NCBI RefSeq assembly: GCF_900177515.1
Contig: NZ_FXAK01000005.1
Location: forward strand, 194,501 to 258,500
Direction of reading: 5' to 3'
DNA from: Azospirillum oryzae
GTDB taxonomy: Bacteria > Pseudomonadota > Alphaproteobacteria > Azospirillales > Azospirillaceae
DNA length: 64,000 nucleotides
Shown here piece after piece: positions 11,001 to 21,243 of this stretch. The notes under the pieces are model-generated. The model was not told the origin of the DNA and made no database searches. It was given only the letters and a program-made list of their open reading frames with translations. Position numbers and translations under genes: made by a program. The first letter of the stretch is position 1; each line of letters begins with the position of its first letter.

Positions 11001-14000
11001 GCCCGCGATGACGATGCTCAGGCTTTCCGAACCGTCCAGATCGGTCAGGGCGGACCGGATGTCCAGCGCGATTGCCGTGTCTTCGTTGCCGCTCGCGGCG
11101 GTGACGGTCAGCGTCGGGGTGTCGGTCACCGGATCGACGGTGACGCGGAGGGTCTGGCTCTTGGTCGCTTCGGCGGCGACGCCGTCCTTGGCGACGGCGG
11201 TCACCGTCAGGTCGAAATCGACGTCGCTGTTCGACGGCGGCGTGATGGTCAGGCCGGCAAGCTGATCCTTGCTCAGCGTGATCGAGCCGTTGGTGACCGT
11301 CAGCGTGCCGTTCAGCGTGTTGGAGAGCGTGGCGCCGGAGGGAATGCCGGTGATCCGGATGCTCAGTGTTTCAGAGCCGTCCAGATCGGTCAGGGCCGGG
11401 CTGATCGCCAGCGCGATGGCGGTGTCTTCATTGCCCTGCGCGGCGGTGACGGTCAGCGTCGGGGTGTCGCTCACCGGATCGACGGTGACGTGCAGGGTCT
11501 CGCTCTTGGTTGCCTCGGTGGCGACGCCGTCCTTGGCTATGGCGGTGACGGTGAGGTCGAAATCGGCGTCGCTGTTCGACGGCGGCGTAATGGTCAGGCC
11601 GGCAAGCTGGGCCGGAGTCAGGGTCCACGTCCCGTCGGCATTGTGGGTGCCGGCGCTGAGAACCGCACCGGTGGGAACGCCCGCGATGACGATGCTCAAG
11701 GCTTCCGAACCGTCGGTGTCGGTCAGCGCCGGGTTGATCGTCAGCGCGATGGCGGTGTCTTCGTTGCCGCGGGCGCTGGTGACGGAGAGCGTCGGCATGT
11801 CGGTCACCGGATCGACAGTGACGCGCAGGGTTTCGCTCTTGGTCGCCTCGGCGGCGACGCCGTCCTTGGCTACGGCGGTGACGGTAAGAGTGAAGTCCAC
11901 ATCGCTGTTCGACGGCGGCGTGATCGTCAACCCGGACAGCTGGGCCGGGGTGAGCGTCCAGGTGCCGTCGGCATTGTGGGTGCCGGCGCTCAGCGTCGCG
12001 CCGGTGGGAACGCCGGAGATGACGATGCTCAGCGCTTCCGAACCGTCAGTGTCGGTCAGGGCCGGGCTGATCGACAGCGCAATGGCGGTGTCTTCATTGC
12101 CCTGGGCGGCGGAGACGCTCAGCGTCGGCGTATCCGACACCGGATTGACGGTCACCGGCAGCGTCTGGGTCACCGACACCGCATCGGCGCTGCCGTCCTT
12201 GGCCGTTGCGGTGACGGTCAGGGTGAAGTCGCCGTCGCTGTTCGACGGCGGGGTGACGGTCAGGCCGGCAAGCTGATCCTTGGTCAGCGTGATCGTGCCA
12301 TTGGTAACCGTCAGCGTACCGTTCAGCGTATTGGCGAGCGTGGCGCCGGAAGGGATGCCGCTGATGGTGATGCTCAGCGTTTCGGAGCCGTCGGTGTCGG
12401 TCAGCGCCGGGTTGATCGCCAGGGCGATGGCGGTGTCTTCGTTACCCTGCGCAGCAGTGACGGTCAGCGTCGGGGTGTCGGTCACCGGATCGACGGTGAC
12501 GTGCAGCGTCTCGCTCTTGGTCGCCTCGGTGGCGACGCCGTCCTTGGCTATGGCGGTGACGGTGAGGGTGAAGTCCACGTCGCTGTTCGACGGCGGGGTG
12601 ATCGTCAGGCCGGCGAGCTGGGCCTTGGTCAGCGTGATCGAGCCGTTGGTGACCGTCAGCACGTCGCCCGCCGTGTTTCCAAGCGTGGCGCCGGTGGGGA
12701 TGCCGGTGATCCGGATGCTCAGCGTCTCCGAACCGTCGGTATCGGTCAGCGCCGGGTTGATCGTCAGCGCAATGGCGGTGTCTTCGTTGCCGCGAGCATC
12801 GGTGACGGTCAGCGTCGGCATGTCGGTCACCGGATCGACGGTGACGCGCAGGGTCTCGCTCTTGGTGGCCTCGACGGCGACGCCATCCTTGGCGATGGCG
12901 GTGACGGTCAGATCGAAATCGACGTCGCTGTTCGACGGCGGGGTGATGGTCAGCCCGGACAGCTGGGCCGGAGTCAGGGTCCAGGTGCCGTCGGCATTGT
13001 GGGTGCCGGCGCTGAGGATCGCTCCTGTGGGAACGCCGGAGATGACGATGCTCAAGGCTTCCGAACCGTCGGTGTCGGTCAGCGCCGGGTTGATCGTCAG
13101 GGCGATGGCGGTGTCTTCGTTGCCGCGAGCGCTGGTGACGGTCAGCGTCGGCGTGTCCGTCACGGGATCGACAGTGACGCGCAGGGTCTCGCTCTTGGTG
13201 GCCTCGGTGGCGACACCATCCTTGGCAATGGCTGTGACGGTCAGGTCGAAATCGACATCGCTGTTCGACGGTGGGGTGATCGTCAGGCCGGACAGCTGCT
13301 CCTTGGTCAGAGTCCAGGTGCCGTCGGCATTGTGGGTGCCGGCGCTGAGCGTCGCCCCGGTCGGAACGCCGGAGATCACGATGCTCAGCGCTTCCGAGCC
13401 GTCGGTGTCGGTCAGCGCCGGGTTGATCGTCAGCGCGATGGCGGTGTCTTCGTTGCCTCGGGCGCTGGTGACGGTGAGCGTCGGGGTGTCGGTCACCGGA
13501 TCGACGGTGACGCGCAGGGTCTCGCTCTTGGTCGCTTCGACGGCAACACCGTCCTTGGCGATGGCGGTGACGGTCAGGTCGAAATCGACGTCGCTGTTCG
13601 ACGGCGGGGTGATCGTCAGGCCGGACAGCTGATCCTTGCTCAGCGTGATCGAGCCGTTGGTGACCGTCAGCACGTCTCCCGCCGTGTTGCCGAGAGTGGC
13701 ACCGGCGGGGATGCCGCCGATGACGATGCTCAGCGTCTCGGAACCGTCGGTGTCGGTGAGGGCCGGGTTGATCGTCAGCGCGATGGCGGTGTCTTCGTTG
13801 CCGCGGGCGCTGGTGACGGAGAGCGTCGGCATGTCGGTCACCGGATCGACGGTAACGCGCAGGGTCTCGCTCTTGGTCGCCTCGGCGGCGACGCCGTCCT
13901 TGGCGACGGCGGTCACCGTCAGGTCGAAATCGACGTCGCTGTTCGACGGCGGCGTGATCGTCAGGCCGGACAGCTGGGCCGGAGTCAAAGTCCAGGTGCC

Positions 14001-16805
14001 GTCGGCATTGTGGGTGCCGGCGCTGAGCGTCGCGCCGGTCGGAACACCGGCGATGACGATGCTCAGCGATTCCGAGCCGTCTGTGTCGGTCAGCGCCGGG
14101 CTGATCGTCAGCGCGATGGCGGTGTCTTCATTGCCCTGGGCGGCGGAAACGGTGAGCGTCGGGGTGTCCGACACCGGGTTGACGGTCACCGGCAGCGTCT
14201 GGGTCACCGATACCGGGTCGGCAGTGCCGTCCTTGGCCGTGGCGGTGACGGTCAGGGTGAAGTCGCCGTCGCTGTTCGTCGGCGGCGTGACGGTCAGGCC
14301 GGCAAGCTGATCCTTGGTCAGCGTGATCGTGCCATTGGTAACCGTCAGCGTACCGTTCAGCGTATTGGCGAGCGTGGCGCCGGTGGGGATGCCGCTGATG
14401 GTGATGCTCAGCGTTTCGGAGCCGTCCACATCGGTCAGCGCCGGGTTGATCGCCAGCGCGATGGCGGTGTCTTCGTTGCCGCTCGCGGCAGTGACGGTCA
14501 GGGTCGGGGTGTCGGTCACCGGATCGACGGTGACGCGCAGGGTCTCGCTCTTGGTCGCCTCGGTGGCGACACCGTCCTTGGCGATGGCGGTGACGGTGAG
14601 GGTGAAGTCCACGTCACTGTTCGACGGCGGGGTGATCGTCAGGCCGGCGAGTTGGGCCGGGGTCAGGGTCCAGGTACCGTCGGCATTGTGGGTACCGGCG
14701 CTGAGCGTCGCCCCGGCCGGAACGCCGGCGATGGAGATCGTCAGCGCCTCCGACCCGTCGGTATCGGTCAGGGCCGGGCTGATGGTCAGCGGGATGGCGG
14801 TGTCTTCGTTGCCCTGGGCATCGCTGACGGTGAGGGTCGGCGTATCCGACACCGGATTGACGGTGACCAGCAGGGGGGCGCTGGTGCTCGCCGTTGAGGC
14901 ATCGCCGTCCTTGGACGTGGCCGTGACGGTGAGGGTGAAGTCCTCGTCGCTGTTCTGCGGCGGGGTGATCTTCAGACCGGCCAGTTGGGCCGGCGTCAGG
15001 GTGATCGAGCCGCCGGAGATGGTCAGCGCCTCGCCGGCCGTGTTGGTCAGAACCGCCCCGTTCGGAATCCCGGCAATGGTGATGCTCAGGGTTTCCGATC
15101 CATCCGTGTCCGTCAGGGCCGGATCGATCGTCAGGGCGATCGCCGTGTCCTCGTCGCCGGCCGCCGCCTGGACGGTGAGCGTCGGTGTGTCCGACACCGG
15201 AGCGACGGCCACGGCAAGCGTCTGGGTCACCGACACCGGGTCGGCGGTGCCGTCCTTGGCCGTGGCGGTGACGGTCAGGGTGAAGTCCACGTCGCTGTTC
15301 TGCGGCGGCGTGATGGTCAGGCCGGACAGCTGGGCCGGGGTCAGCGTCCAGGTCCCGTCGGCATTGCGGGTGCCGGCGCTGAGCGTCGCGCCGCCCGGCA
15401 TGCCGCTGATGGTGATGCTCAGCGATTCCGAGCCGTCGAGGTCGGTCAGGGCCGGGCTGATCGTCAGCGGAATGGCGGTGTCTTCGTTGCCGGACGCGGC
15501 GCCGACCGTCAACGTCGGCGTGTCGGTCACCGGAGTCACCGTGACCGTCAGCGGCATGCTGGTGCTGGCCGGAGCGGCGGTGCCGTCCCGGCTGGTCGCG
15601 GTGACGGTCAGGGTGAAGTCGGCGTCGCTGTTCAGCGGCGGCGTGATTGCCAGTCCGGCCAGCTGGGCCGGCGTCAGGGTGATCGAGCCGCCGGAGATGG
15701 TCAGCGTCTCTCCGGCCGCGTTGGTCAGCACCGCCCCGTCCGGGATGCCGCCGATGGTGACGCTCAGCGTCTCCGATCCGTCGGTGTCGGTCAGGGCCGG
15801 GCTGATGGAAAGCGGGATCGCCGTATCCTCCGCCCCCGTCACCGCCGCGACGCTGAGCGTCGGCGTGTCGGAGACCGGATTGACGGTGACCGGCAGCGTC
15901 GCGGTGACGCTGTTGGGGGTGGCGCTGCCGTCGGTGCTGGTGGCGGTCACGGTCAGGGAGAAGCTGTCGCCGCTGTCGGGCGGCGGCGTCAGCGTCAGGC
16001 CGGGAAGCTGCGAGGAGGTCAGCACGATGCTGCCGTTCACCACCGTCAGCACCGCGCCGGACCCGTCGCGCAGCACCGCACCGTCCGGGATGCCCGACAG
16101 GGTGACGGTCAACACCTCCGTCCCGCCGGTGTCGGTCAGGGCGGCGGCGATGTTGAGGGCGATGGCCGTGTCCTCGTCGCCCGACACGCCGTTCACCGTC
16201 AGGCTGGGCGTGTCGGACACCGCTGCCGGCGTGGCCGCGGCGGTAAGGTCGGGCGTGGCGGCGGCATCCAGGAAGGTGACGGGATCGGCAGTGGGGACGG
16301 TCCCGTCGTCGATCACCTGCTCCGGCGTCTCGGGCACGGGAATGTCCGGCAGCGCGACGGCGAGTTCGTTGTAGGTGGTCGTCGTGCGTGCGTTGGACAG
16401 CAGCTCCGCCCGCTCCACCGAGGTGCCTGCGGCCTCGCGGCTCTCCCCCTCCGACGGGCCCGAGCCTTCGGGGCCGGCCGGACCCGAGCCGCGGGTGCCT
16501 TCGGTGCGCAGGACATCGCCGTTCAGCAGCAGCGCGTTCACCGCCCGGTCGGTGGCGACCGCAACCGACTCGCCAACGACTTCGCCGGTCTGCACCGCAC
16601 CGCCGACCATCAGATCCTCGGCGCCGCGATAGTCGGTCTGGACATAGCCCAGCGTGTCGTCGGGCCGCTGCAGTTGGACGCTGCTCGCCTCATGGATGAC
16701 GCCGCCCAGCCGGGTGCCGTCGACCTGCTGCAGGAGGGTCAGATCGTCCAGGATCTGACGATCGTCGACCGCCGGGACATTGCCTTGAACCGCTTCCTCA
16801 GCCAT
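2067..16805 (-). CDS. Giant RTX/Ig-like repeat adhesin, type I secretion substrate (~4,912 aa)
   Basis: A single uninterrupted frame encodes about 4,912 residues. Order: a ~190-residue non-repeat N-terminus without signal peptide; about 16 tandem Ig/cadherin-like repeats of ~100-115 residues (each with [18 protein letters not shown], and ITPP...D.DFTLTVTA; residues ~195-2005); nonapeptide GGxGxDxL RTX clusters (~2020-2060 and ~2160-2305); a VCBS-like segment; more divergent repeats; a Gly/Pro linker with eleven consecutive prolines (~3400); about eleven further repeats; and a C-terminal RTX motif (~4800) followed by a type I secretion target region ending NIERLTF. Known family: calcium-binding giant adhesins exported in one step by ABC/HlyD/TolC systems for surface attachment. 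Start chosen at the ATG at 16805, with GGAG 8 bases upstream, rather than a GTG at 16847. The exporter genes are divergent at 17128. The ligand is unknown. Confidence 0.93.
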   Translation of the reverse strand: MAEEAVQGNVPAVDDRQILDDLTLLQQVDGTRLGGVIHEASSVQLQRPDDTLGYVQTDYRGAEDLMVGGAVQTGEVVGESVAVATDRAVNALLLNGDVLRTEGTRGSGPAGPEGSGPSEGESREAAGTSVERAELLSNARTTTTYNELAVALPDIPVPETPEQVIDDGTVPTADPVTFLDAAATPDLTAAATPAAVSDTPSLTVNGVSGDEDTAIALNIAAALTDTGGTEVLTVTLSGIPDGAVLRDGSGAVLTVVNGSIVLTSSQLPGLTLTPPPDSGDSFSLTVTATSTDGSATPNSVTATLPVTVNPVSDTPTLSVAAVTGAEDTAIPLSISPALTDTDGSETLSVTIGGIPDGAVLTNAAGETLTISGGSITLTPAQLAGLAITPPLNSDADFTLTVTATSRDGTAAPASTSMPLTVTVTPVTDTPTLTVGAASGNEDTAIPLTISPALTDLDGSESLSITISGMPGGATLSAGTRNADGTWTLTPAQLSGLTITPPQNSDVDFTLTVTATAKDGTADPVSVTQTLAVAVAPVSDTPTLTVQAAAGDEDTAIALTIDPALTDTDGSETLSITIAGIPNGAVLTNTAGEALTISGGSITLTPAQLAGLKITPPQNSDEDFTLTVTATSKDGDASTASTSAPLLVTVNPVSDTPTLTVSDAQGNEDTAIPLTISPALTDTDGSEALTISIAGVPAGATLSAGTHNADGTWTLTPAQLAGLTITPPSNSDVDFTLTVTAIAKDGVATEATKSETLRVTVDPVTDTPTLTVTAASGNEDTAIALAINPALTDVDGSETLSITISGIPTGATLANTLNGTLTVTNGTITLTKDQLAGLTVTPPTNSDGDFTLTVTATAKDGTADPVSVTQTLPVTVNPVSDTPTLTVSAAQGNEDTAIALTISPALTDTDGSESLSIVIAGVPTGATLSAGTHNADGTWTLTPAQLSGLTITPPSNSDVDFDLTVTAVAKDGVAAEATKSETLRVTVDPVTDMPTLSVTSARGNEDTAIALTINPALTDTDGSETLSIVIGGIPAGATLGNTAGDVLTVTNGSITLSKDQLSGLTITPPSNSDVDFDLTVTAIAKDGVAVEATKSETLRVTVDPVTDTPTLTVTSARGNEDTAIALTINPALTDTDGSEALSIVISGVPTGATLSAGTHNADGTWTLTKEQLSGLTITPPSNSDVDFDLTVTAIAKDGVATEATKSETLRVTVDPVTDTPTLTVTSARGNEDTAIALTINPALTDTDGSEALSIVISGVPTGAILSAGTHNADGTWTLTPAQLSGLTITPPSNSDVDFDLTVTAIAKDGVAVEATKSETLRVTVDPVTDMPTLTVTDARGNEDTAIALTINPALTDTDGSETLSIRITGIPTGATLGNTAGDVLTVTNGSITLTKAQLAGLTITPPSNSDVDFTLTVTAIAKDGVATEATKSETLHVTVDPVTDTPTLTVTAAQGNEDTAIALAINPALTDTDGSETLSITISGIPSGATLANTLNGTLTVTNGTITLTKDQLAGLTVTPPSNSDGDFTLTVTATAKDGSADAVSVTQTLPVTVNPVSDTPTLSVSAAQGNEDTAIALSISPALTDTDGSEALSIVISGVPTGATLSAGTHNADGTWTLTPAQLSGLTITPPSNSDVDFTLTVTAVAKDGVAAEATKSETLRVTVDPVTDMPTLSVTSARGNEDTAIALTINPALTDTDGSEALSIVIAGVPTGAVLSAGTHNADGTWTLTPAQLAGLTITPPSNSDADFDLTVTAIAKDGVATEATKSETLHVTVDPVSDTPTLTVTAAQGNEDTAIALAISPALTDLDGSETLSIRITGIPSGATLSNTLNGTLTVTNGSITLSKDQLAGLTITPPSNSDVDFDLTVTAVAKDGVAAEATKSQTLRVTVDPVTDTPTLTVTAASGNEDTAIALDIRSALTDLDGSESLSIVIAGVPTGATLSAGTHNADGTWTLTQAQLSGLTITPPHDSDVDFTLTVTATATDRGLSPVSVQATLAVTVVAVADTPTLDVTPVTYDLATGQNNTLTGTAGNDTLSGGAGNDTIRGGAGDDVIYGDGTGTFTTALTITPAVTDVDGSESISRVTISGVPANATLSAGTRNADGTWTLTQAQLSGLTLTAKEGDSNTPITLTVVTTSEERENGSTADSATKTLTIQFTNTPKGNDSLEGGDGNDTIVGGAGNDTLFGGAGDDSLDGGADNDLLAGGLGNDTIDGGTGNDTVTYADSATSVNANLATGVGTGEGNDVLRNLENVTGSAFNDVITGNSGGNELLGGGGNDTITGGAGRDTIHGGAGDDLSIFTVGTDGGTSSSPELQDGDAGIDTFRVMLTGSQLSNASILADLRTLRNRIEAAAADPNAATNNADVSKAATLSALGIKVADFEKLELYVDGQPVDVRTALNYAPTATADSTSTREDLAVNGRLGATDQDTLNGRTDDTLTFKGPGDNGQPVRLAHGTLVVNADGTFTYTPDADFSGTETFSFTVTDAYGGTSTATQTIQVTPQADAITLSTLTARGDEDAAGGIALAPTITLSDVDAASPERVESVTLTMAASQQDAAGAKLYVNGVELTRSGPDASGNYSWTIPTTALTAGGTAGTWTVQGLTVVTAHNSDADLNYTLTVGTIDSTSAGTARGTQTATGTITVDAVADAPTVTAAAAATDEDSSVALTITPALTDTDGSESIGYVTISGVPANASLNFGSVLSTQSDGSKTWKVDAADLPNLRLTPPHDFSGTITLSVTATSVERENGSTAVSAPATLSVTVTGVADAPIVIPTAATGNEDSAIPLTIDAHLSDVTGETLDHITITGVPEGATLSAGTHNADGSWTLTPGQLNGLSFTPPLNYSGTVTLKITATSVEGTTTATSAQQSLAVTVNAVADTPVLSASDAVGREDTAIPLSVVAALTDRDGSESLSILVGGVPAGATLNHGHYDAGLGKWVLTQADLTGLTITPPANSNTGFDLTFTARATESSNSSIADAAAMTVHVDVQGVADVVTPNGTLTARGNEDTAINLRLGDLVMVDNDGSERLSLVVSNLPAGSWLSLAAGHESGLVYLGNGRWSVDVAYRNELTLTTKQDFAGTITLKVDVITTDSNGAPIITVNGVTSGGTLKDTRDLTVTVDPKTDEPVVSIGASGLEDAVGGIPLTISALTGDSDGSEHISSIVISGLPAWVTLTSTDAGALTDNHDGSWTVDPAKLGNLRLNVPANNADDFTITVKVTAVDGTDSLTKTYTPTVTVTAVADAPVSHAADGSAVAYHVDDRTVAGVPDGLVLDLNAFLQDTDGSEKLAVTISGVPKGTVLSRGLDNGNGTWTLTAEEYAKALDEGGLKLTVKDAHAAGITHSVSGTVDTASVTLTVNPYSIESEGDRNTSVSDSFVLSWTTSTTSTGGGSTDPGGSNGGNNGGGTSPPPPPPPPPPPLDPSVGSDRPVAVTTAEDTSVALGLSAGLANWQDVSTVTLSGIPTGAVLTNTAGDTLTIVNGSITLTKAQLTGLSLTPPSNSDADFTLGLDVVSGTNAHTSLTQAVTVTAVADSPLLTVQAASGNEDTAIALDITAALADTDGSEVLASIVIEGVPSGASLSAGYLDSATGKWVLTPDQLSGLKFTPPHDASGTFQLTVTAVAREISNADRATTTKTLAVEVAPVSDAPAISASSVTAQEDHAASLSISAAVTDLVGTGEVITALRVTVPAGFTLSAGTSLGNGVYDLTGLSAQDRAALTLTPPANYAGTVTLTVEAAAQDGSATPAWSTKTLSVTYTAAADAPAVTVHDATGAEDTPIALDVSASLVDTDGSETMAVILSGLPEGAVLNHGSNNGDGSWTLKPSELSGLTVTPPRNYSGGMDLTLTATSLESSNKDTASTTANIHVNVTAVTDAPTVIVANASGSEDALIALNLTAALVDTDGSETMAVTLSGLPAGALLVDANGNILTPTAGSVSLTAAQLSGLKLQPPANAGTDFNLTLTATTTETSTGATATTSQLFRVSVDPVADQPILTWAPITGTEDTAVPLNLAVALADTDGSERLGLLTITGVPTGATLSAGTHNADGSWTLTPAQLNGLSLTPPANSDAPISLTVTAVSIESNGSTATRVVTVPITLNAVSDMPTLSVTAAGGNEDTAITLAITPALTDLDGSETLTVTIAGIPDGAHLSNAAGDVLTVTGGSITLTAGQWTGLAITPPPNKGDNFTLTVTATATDGTATPVSTSATLPVTVTPVTDTPTLSTPAVTGDEDTAIALTITPALTDLDGSETLTVTIAGIPAGAHLSNTAGDVLTVSGGSITLNPGQLAGLAITPPSNDDHDFTLTVTATARDGSAAPVTVTSTLPVTVNPVSDAPTLTVAAATGDEDAAIPLTITSALTDSSELLSITIAGAPAGATLSAGTHNADGTWTLTPAQLAGLTITPPLNDDGDFTLTITATSTDGTAAPASVVAQLPVTVRALSDAPTLQVDPASVAEGGTVALSITPALTDASETLSVTIADIPAGATLSNTAGDTLTIVNGSITLTPAQLAGLAITPAHDSGSSFTLSVTATSTDGTATPATVNKSLAVTVTPVADTPTLTTPAVHGNEDTAIALTITAASTDSDGSETLTVRITGMPDGASLNHGTHNGDGSWSLAASDLAGLTYTPPANAHGTVDLSVTVTAKDGTDTAAVTQTLSVTVDPVNDKPTLAAAHATTVIAADATDHPAVAADATITDVDSSVMSGMSIRIAAGSQTGDALNLDSLTIDTDPSTGRRTVSGTGIEVSWDDGNHQLSLSGSASTATYTDILQHLALSPNGGGARTLEVTVSDGQGLSSDPLAVQVLVSADATMTGSSGADILHAGSGTTSMSGGAGDDLFIFAPRDGNLTIDGGVGWTDVVEVGAFVANAGANWLQQLDGHAYTMDPSGHGLTFNQETTVTLEDQNHHQLVLQNIERLTF
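9890..10740 (-). other. Internal RTX nonapeptide clusters embedded in the Ig-like array
   Basis: Two runs of the calcium-binding GGxGxDxL nonapeptide are coded here ([17 protein letters not shown] near 10,640-10,735 and a longer run with [20 protein letters not shown] at about 9,900-10,320). The first run cuts into an Ig-like repeat, whose second half ([17 protein letters not shown] onward) resumes afterwards. RTX motifs in such proteins normally sit near the C-terminus; here they are near the middle, with another copy at the true C-terminus (about 2,270-2,395). Confidence 0.85.
10790..16220 (-). repeat. Tandem array of ~16 Ig-like coding repeats, near-identical in the centre
   Basis: Within the adhesin gene, units of roughly 300-345 bases repeat head to tail. 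Between about 11,100 and 14,900 neighbouring units are nearly identical at the DNA level (for example the block encoding [20 protein letters not shown] recurs many times), and two unit types alternate: one with [14 protein letters not shown] and one with [17 protein letters not shown] or [16 protein letters not shown]. Copies towards both ends are more diverged. Such an array can gain or lose units by recombination and is hard to assemble from short reads. Confidence 0.9.
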
Positions 16806-17127
16806 CGGACCGCTCCATAAGAGGGATGCGAACTCGCACCACGCCACTCGTCACGACCCTAGGTTCTAGCGCTCTGACTTGCTTGTGATAAGAAACTTCC
16901 TGTGATGAGTTTCAACATCTTAGACGGTGAAGCATCCCCCGCGCGCCCCTTGCGGCGGCGATGCGACGTCGAAGGAACCCATTGAAATCACTTTGTTTCT
17001 TTCCCCTTTCACGCAGCATCGAAAGGGGTGGGCGCAACACCTTTTGTCACTCGGTTGCCTTTTGTTGCTATTCGCGGATTTACCTATCACTAGCAATTAT
17101 GGTGTTGATTAGCGCCCGGTTAACTCC
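16806..17127. other. Divergent intergenic region between adhesin and exporter
   Basis: About 320 bases separate the adhesin start from the exporter start. The stretch 16,880-17,110 is clearly more AT-rich than its surroundings and must hold promoters for both directions. Apart from the possible minus-strand promoter at 16886-16915 I see no recognisable operator, RNA element or gene. Confidence 0.5.
16886..16915 (-). promoter_or_regulatory. Possible adhesin promoter with internal inverted repeat
   Basis: On the minus strand TTGAAA (16910-16915) and TTATCA (16886-16891) are 18 bases apart, about 80 bases upstream of the adhesin start. The spacer carries a perfect 6-bp inverted repeat, GAAACT (16892-16897) and AGTTTC (16908-16913), placed where a repressor could block polymerase. 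Both signals are short, so this is a suggestion only. Confidence 0.3.
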
Positions 17128-20100
17128 GTGAACAGGTTGGTCGTCTTGCAGTCCGCAGCCCCGTCCACCATCCGTACCGCACCGCGCACCGCCACGGCCA
17201 ATGCGTCCTCCGGCAACGACCGGGCGGCCGAAAAGGCTGCCCGGCGCCTGCTGTCCGGCATGCTGGGGCCGCGCCGCGACCGGGCGATGCTGGTTCTGGC
17301 ATCCTTCGCGCTGAACATCTTCGCGCTGGCGCTGCCGGTGACGCTGCTGCACGTCTACGACCGCATCCTGCCGAACGAGTCCTACGGCACCATGCTTCTG
17401 CTGGGCATCGGCTGCGGGGCGGCGGCGGTGATGGAGGCGATCCTGCGCGTCGCGCGCTCGGCGCTGACCACCTGGATGGGTGCCAGGATCGAGCATCGGT
17501 CGAGCGCGTCGCTGATCGACCGGCTGATGCACATGCCGCTGAACGCCTTTTCCCAACAGGGGATCGGCACCCATTTCGAGGTCTACCGCGCCATCAAGAT
17601 GGTGCGGGAATTCTACTCGGGCCAGGCGCTGCAGTCGGCCATCGACATCCCCTTCGCCGTTCTCTACCTGGGGCTGATCGCCCTGCTGGCCGGCTGGCTG
17701 GCGGTGATCCCGGTGGCGGTGCTGGCGCTGTTCCTGATCGTCGGCGCCGTGCTGGGACGGCGGATGCGCCGGGCGCTGGAAAGCCGCCACACGCTGGAGG
17801 AACGGCGCCTGAACTTCATCAGCGAGGTCCTGGCCGGCGTCCATACCGTGAAGGGGCTGGGGGCCGAGGCCGGTCTGCTGCGCCGCCATGAACGCCTGCA
17901 GCAGGGCTGCAGCGAGGAGGATTTCACCGTCGCCCGGCTCAGCGGCTCCGCCTCCGTCGTCGCCGCCACGCTGGCGCAGGCGACGATGATGCTGGTGGTG
18001 ATCCTGGGCAGCGTGTCGGTGATCGACGGCGCGATGACCACCGGCGTGCTGACCGCCTGCTCGATGCTGGCCGGACGCTGCGTTCAGCCGGTGCAGGCCT
18101 TGTTCGACCGCTGGGTCCGCTACCAGTCGGTGTCGCTGGCCCTGCGCCGCATCGGCCATGTCCTGCTGGAGGTCGGAGTCGACGGTGCCGCGGCGCCGCA
18201 AGGGGACGGCAAGTCCGGCAGCGAGGTCGGCATGGCGCTGGCCCCCGGCTCCATCGAGATGGACAAGGTCCGCTTCGCCTATGACCGTGGACCGGAGATC
18301 CTGAGCGACCTGTCGCTGAGCGTCGGGCCGGGCGAGTTCCTGGGCGTGGTGGCGACCAACAGTTCGGGCAAGACCACGCTGCTGCGCCTGATCCTGGGCG
18401 TTCTGCGGCCGGATTCGGGCGAGGTGCGGGTCGGCGTGCGCGCCACAAGCGAGGCCGATGCCATGATCGGCATCGGCGGCGTCGTCTATGTCGGCGAGCA
18501 TCCGGAGCTGTTCAAAGGCACCATCCTGCAGAACCTGACCCTGTTCGACCCCGGCCGGGCCGATCTGGCGATGGAGGTCTGCCGCCGCCTCGGCCTCGAC
18601 CGCCGCATCGCCAGCCTGCCGCAGGGCTATGAGACCATCGTCGGCGACGCCTCGCAGGAGGCGCTGCCGCGCGGCGCCCGCCAGTTGATCTGCCTTGCCC
18701 GCGCGCTGGTGCGCGAACCGGCGGTGCTGCTGCTGGACGAGCCGAACTCCTCCCTCGATGTCGAGTCCGACAAGGCCTTCCGCCGCGCGCTGGACGAGCT
18801 GCGCGGCAGCGTCACCATCCTGCTGGTCACCAGCCGTCCGTCGCTGCTGTCGCTGGCCGACCGGGTGGTGCAGATCGTCGACGGCCGTGCCGTCACCCGC
18901 AACCCGGATGCCGGAAGCGCTGGCGGCCAGCCGGTCCTCGTCGCCGCCGCCGCGGCCACGGCGGACGAGGCGGAGGCCAAGGCCGATGCGGAACCGATCC
19001 GTGCCGCCCACGACGACGGCGACATCCTGCGCCGCCGCCTGGCCGAAGCGTCGGCGGTCGGTGCCTGCATGGTCCCGCTGCTGGACGCGCTGGGCTGGCG
19101 CGGCGCGCCGCAGACGCTGGCCGAGGCCCTGCCCCACTTCTCCGAGGTGCAGACGGTGGAGGAGCTGTGCGACGTGCTCCAGCGCCTGCATTTCGAGGGG
19201 CGCAGCCTGCGCTTCGACCTCGGCCGGCCGGAGCCGTCGCTGCTGCCCTGCCTTTTCCAAGCCCGCGACGGCGGCATCTACACGCTGCTGTCCGCCGATG
19301 CCGACGGCGTCACCGCCTTCAGCGGCCGGTCGCGCGAGACGGTGATGCTGAATTTCGGCAAGGGCACCGCCTATGTCTTCACGCCCCTGGAGGCGGCGGC
19401 CGGCGCCGGCAACCAGAACTGGGTCGGCACCGTCATCCATGCCTATCTGCCGCTGCTGTGGGCGGTGCTGGGGCTGAGCGCGGTCATCAACCTGCTGTCC
19501 GTCGCCGCGCCGCTCTTCACCATGGCGATCTACGACAAGGTCATCGGCACCGGATCCTTCGACACGCTGGCGACCATCGCCGTCGGCGCGTTCCTGGTGA
19601 TCGCCGGCGACTTCGCCCTGCGCCAGATCCGCGGCCGCGCGCTGGCCCATGCCGGCTCGCGCATCGCCCGCAGCATCAGCAACGCCACCATCGAGCGCAT
19701 CCTGATGCTGCCGGTCGGATTGAGCGAGCGCGCCGCCATCGGCACGCAGATCGCCCGGGTGAAGGACCTGGAATCGATCCGCGACTTCATCAGCCAGGGG
19801 CAGGTTGCGGCCCTGTTCGACGTGCCCTTCGCCCTGTTCTACCTGGGGGTGATGGCGTTGCTGGGCGGACCGCTGGCGCTGGTGCCCCTGGGCGCTGTGC
19901 TGGTGACCGCAGCCATCGGCGCCGCCGTCCACCCGATGGTGCGCGCCCGCACCGGCACCACCGCGCGCGCCGATACCGAGCGGCAGGAATTCTTCGTCGA
20001 GATGGTCGCCAAGATGCCGGCGCTGCGCGCCATCGGCGGGCTGGCCCATTGGCGCGACCGCTACGACCGGCTGTCCGCCCGCACCGCGCGGTCGGGCCAC

Positions 20101-21201
20101 ACCGCCGCCAACCTGTCGGCGACCCATGCGGCGCTGGCGGGGCTGGTGGTGCCGGTCGCCGGGCTCGCCACCGTCGGCGTCGGCGCCATGCAGGTCTTCG
20201 CCGGTTCCATGACGCCGGGCGCGCTGATGGCGTCGATGATGCTGCTGTGGCGGGTGATGGTGCCGCTGCAGACCGCCGTCTCCATGTTGCCGCGCATCGA
20301 GCAGCTGCGCGCCAACGCCCGCCAGATCAACGGCCTGATGAGCATCCGGCCGGAGCGCGAGCCGCGCTGCGCCACCCTGCAGCCGCGCAAGCTGAAGGGG
20401 GAGGTCTCCTTCTCCCGCGTGTCGTTGCGATACCGCAACGATGCCGATCCGGCGCTGGTCGGCGTGAGCTTCACCGTCAAGCCGGGACAAATCGTCGCCA
20501 TCGTCGGGTCGGACGGTGCCGGCAAGTCGTCGCTGCTGAAGGTGATGCTGGGGCTCTACGCGCCGCAGGCCGGCAATGTGCGGATCGACGGCGTCGACAT
20601 CCGCCAGATGGACCCGGTCGATTTGCGCAAGTCCATCGGCTATGTGCCGCAGGCCAGCTCGCTGTTCTACGGCACCATCGCCCAGAATCTGCGCTTCGCC
20701 GACCAGACCGCCGACGAGGCCGAGCTGCGCTGGGCGCTGTCGCTGGCCGGCGCGCTGGACGAGGTGGAGGCGCTGCCGCGCGGGCTGGACACCCGCATCG
20801 GCGACAACCAGTCGCTGCGCCTGTCGCCCAGCCTGACGCAGAAGATCTGCCTGGCCCGCGCCTATATCCGCCGCCCCCGCATCCTGCTGCTGGACGAGCC
20901 GGCCAGCCGGCTGGATTTCGAGGGCGACAAGGCCCTGCACGCGGCGCTGGCCGCGCTGCGCGGCCACAGCACCATCTTCCTGGTCACCCACCGGCCGAGC
21001 CACCTGACGCTGGCCGACACGGTGCTGACCATGGATGCCGGCATGATCGCACCCGCCAACCCGGCCGGCGGCCTGCCCGGTCCCCGGCCGGTTGGTCCGG
21101 GTGGCGGCGGCAGCAGCGTCGCCAACGGCATCGCCGGGGCACTGCTTGGCGGGATCGGGCTGCAGCGCCCGCCCGGCGTCGCCGCCACGCCGCAGCGCTG
21201 A
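17128..21201 (+). CDS. Fused double ABC exporter of a type I secretion system (1,357 aa)
   Basis: Two complete half-transporters in one chain. First half: membrane domain (~50-330), then NBD1 with a weak P-loop ATNSSGKT (409-416; the two leading glycines are A and S), signature LPRGA (513-517) instead of LSGGQ, Walker B LLLDE (534-538) and Ser569 in place of the H-loop His. A C39-like, apparently non-peptidase domain (~632-740, like the N-terminal domain of LapB/RtxB exporters) leads into the second membrane domain (~765-1070) and NBD2, with an intact P-loop GSDGAGKS (1127-1134), Walker B LLLDE (1253-1257), H-loop His1288, but signature LSPSL (1232-1236). Related exporters are normally homodimers of ~580-720 aa. 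The adhesin is the obvious substrate (divergent gene), and the HlyD adaptor follows 42 bases later. GTG start; no strong ribosome binding site. An ATG at 17260 is an alternative. Confidence 0.88.
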   Translation: MNRLVVLQSAAPSTIRTAPRTATANASSGNDRAAEKAARRLLSGMLGPRRDRAMLVLASFALNIFALALPVTLLHVYDRILPNESYGTMLLLGIGCGAAAVMEAILRVARSALTTWMGARIEHRSSASLIDRLMHMPLNAFSQQGIGTHFEVYRAIKMVREFYSGQALQSAIDIPFAVLYLGLIALLAGWLAVIPVAVLALFLIVGAVLGRRMRRALESRHTLEERRLNFISEVLAGVHTVKGLGAEAGLLRRHERLQQGCSEEDFTVARLSGSASVVAATLAQATMMLVVILGSVSVIDGAMTTGVLTACSMLAGRCVQPVQALFDRWVRYQSVSLALRRIGHVLLEVGVDGAAAPQGDGKSGSEVGMALAPGSIEMDKVRFAYDRGPEILSDLSLSVGPGEFLGVVATNSSGKTTLLRLILGVLRPDSGEVRVGVRATSEADAMIGIGGVVYVGEHPELFKGTILQNLTLFDPGRADLAMEVCRRLGLDRRIASLPQGYETIVGDASQEALPRGARQLICLARALVREPAVLLLDEPNSSLDVESDKAFRRALDELRGSVTILLVTSRPSLLSLADRVVQIVDGRAVTRNPDAGSAGGQPVLVAAAAATADEAEAKADAEPIRAAHDDGDILRRRLAEASAVGACMVPLLDALGWRGAPQTLAEALPHFSEVQTVEELCDVLQRLHFEGRSLRFDLGRPEPSLLPCLFQARDGGIYTLLSADADGVTAFSGRSRETVMLNFGKGTAYVFTPLEAAAGAGNQNWVGTVIHAYLPLLWAVLGLSAVINLLSVAAPLFTMAIYDKVIGTGSFDTLATIAVGAFLVIAGDFALRQIRGRALAHAGSRIARSISNATIERILMLPVGLSERAAIGTQIARVKDLESIRDFISQGQVAALFDVPFALFYLGVMALLGGPLALVPLGAVLVTAAIGAAVHPMVRARTGTTARADTERQEFFVEMVAKMPALRAIGGLAHWRDRYDRLSARTARSGHTAANLSATHAALAGLVVPVAGLATVGVGAMQVFAGSMTPGALMASMMLLWRVMVPLQTAVSMLPRIEQLRANARQINGLMSIRPEREPRCATLQPRKLKGEVSFSRVSLRYRNDADPALVGVSFTVKPGQIVAIVGSDGAGKSSLLKVMLGLYAPQAGNVRIDGVDIRQMDPVDLRKSIGYVPQASSLFYGTIAQNLRFADQTADEAELRWALSLAGALDEVEALPRGLDTRIGDNQSLRLSPSLTQKICLARAYIRRPRILLLDEPASRLDFEGDKALHAALAALRGHSTIFLVTHRPSHLTLADTVLTMDAGMIAPANPAGGLPGPRPVGPGGGGSSVANGIAGALLGGIGLQRPPGVAATPQR

Positions 21202-21243
21202 CCCGTTTCGCTCCTTCCTTTCCGCTTTCAATGTGAACCGCAG

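Noticed and set aside
10790-16220. Regular direct repeats as a possible CRISPR array
   Set aside because: Units are ~300 bases or more, in one open frame, and code for Ig-like domains; there is no short repeat with unique spacers and no cas gene.
7854-16820. Further long plus-strand frames (7854-14897, 14985-16820, and shorter ones) opposite the adhesin
   Set aside because: Same reason: repeated [14 protein letters not shown] or [15 protein letters not shown] patterns mirror the adhesin repeats. Codon pattern and motifs support only the minus-strand gene.
17080-21231. 1,383-codon minus-strand frame opposite the ABC exporter
   Set aside because: Gln/Arg/Asp-rich shadow of the exporter gene, whose own frame carries clear ABC motifs.
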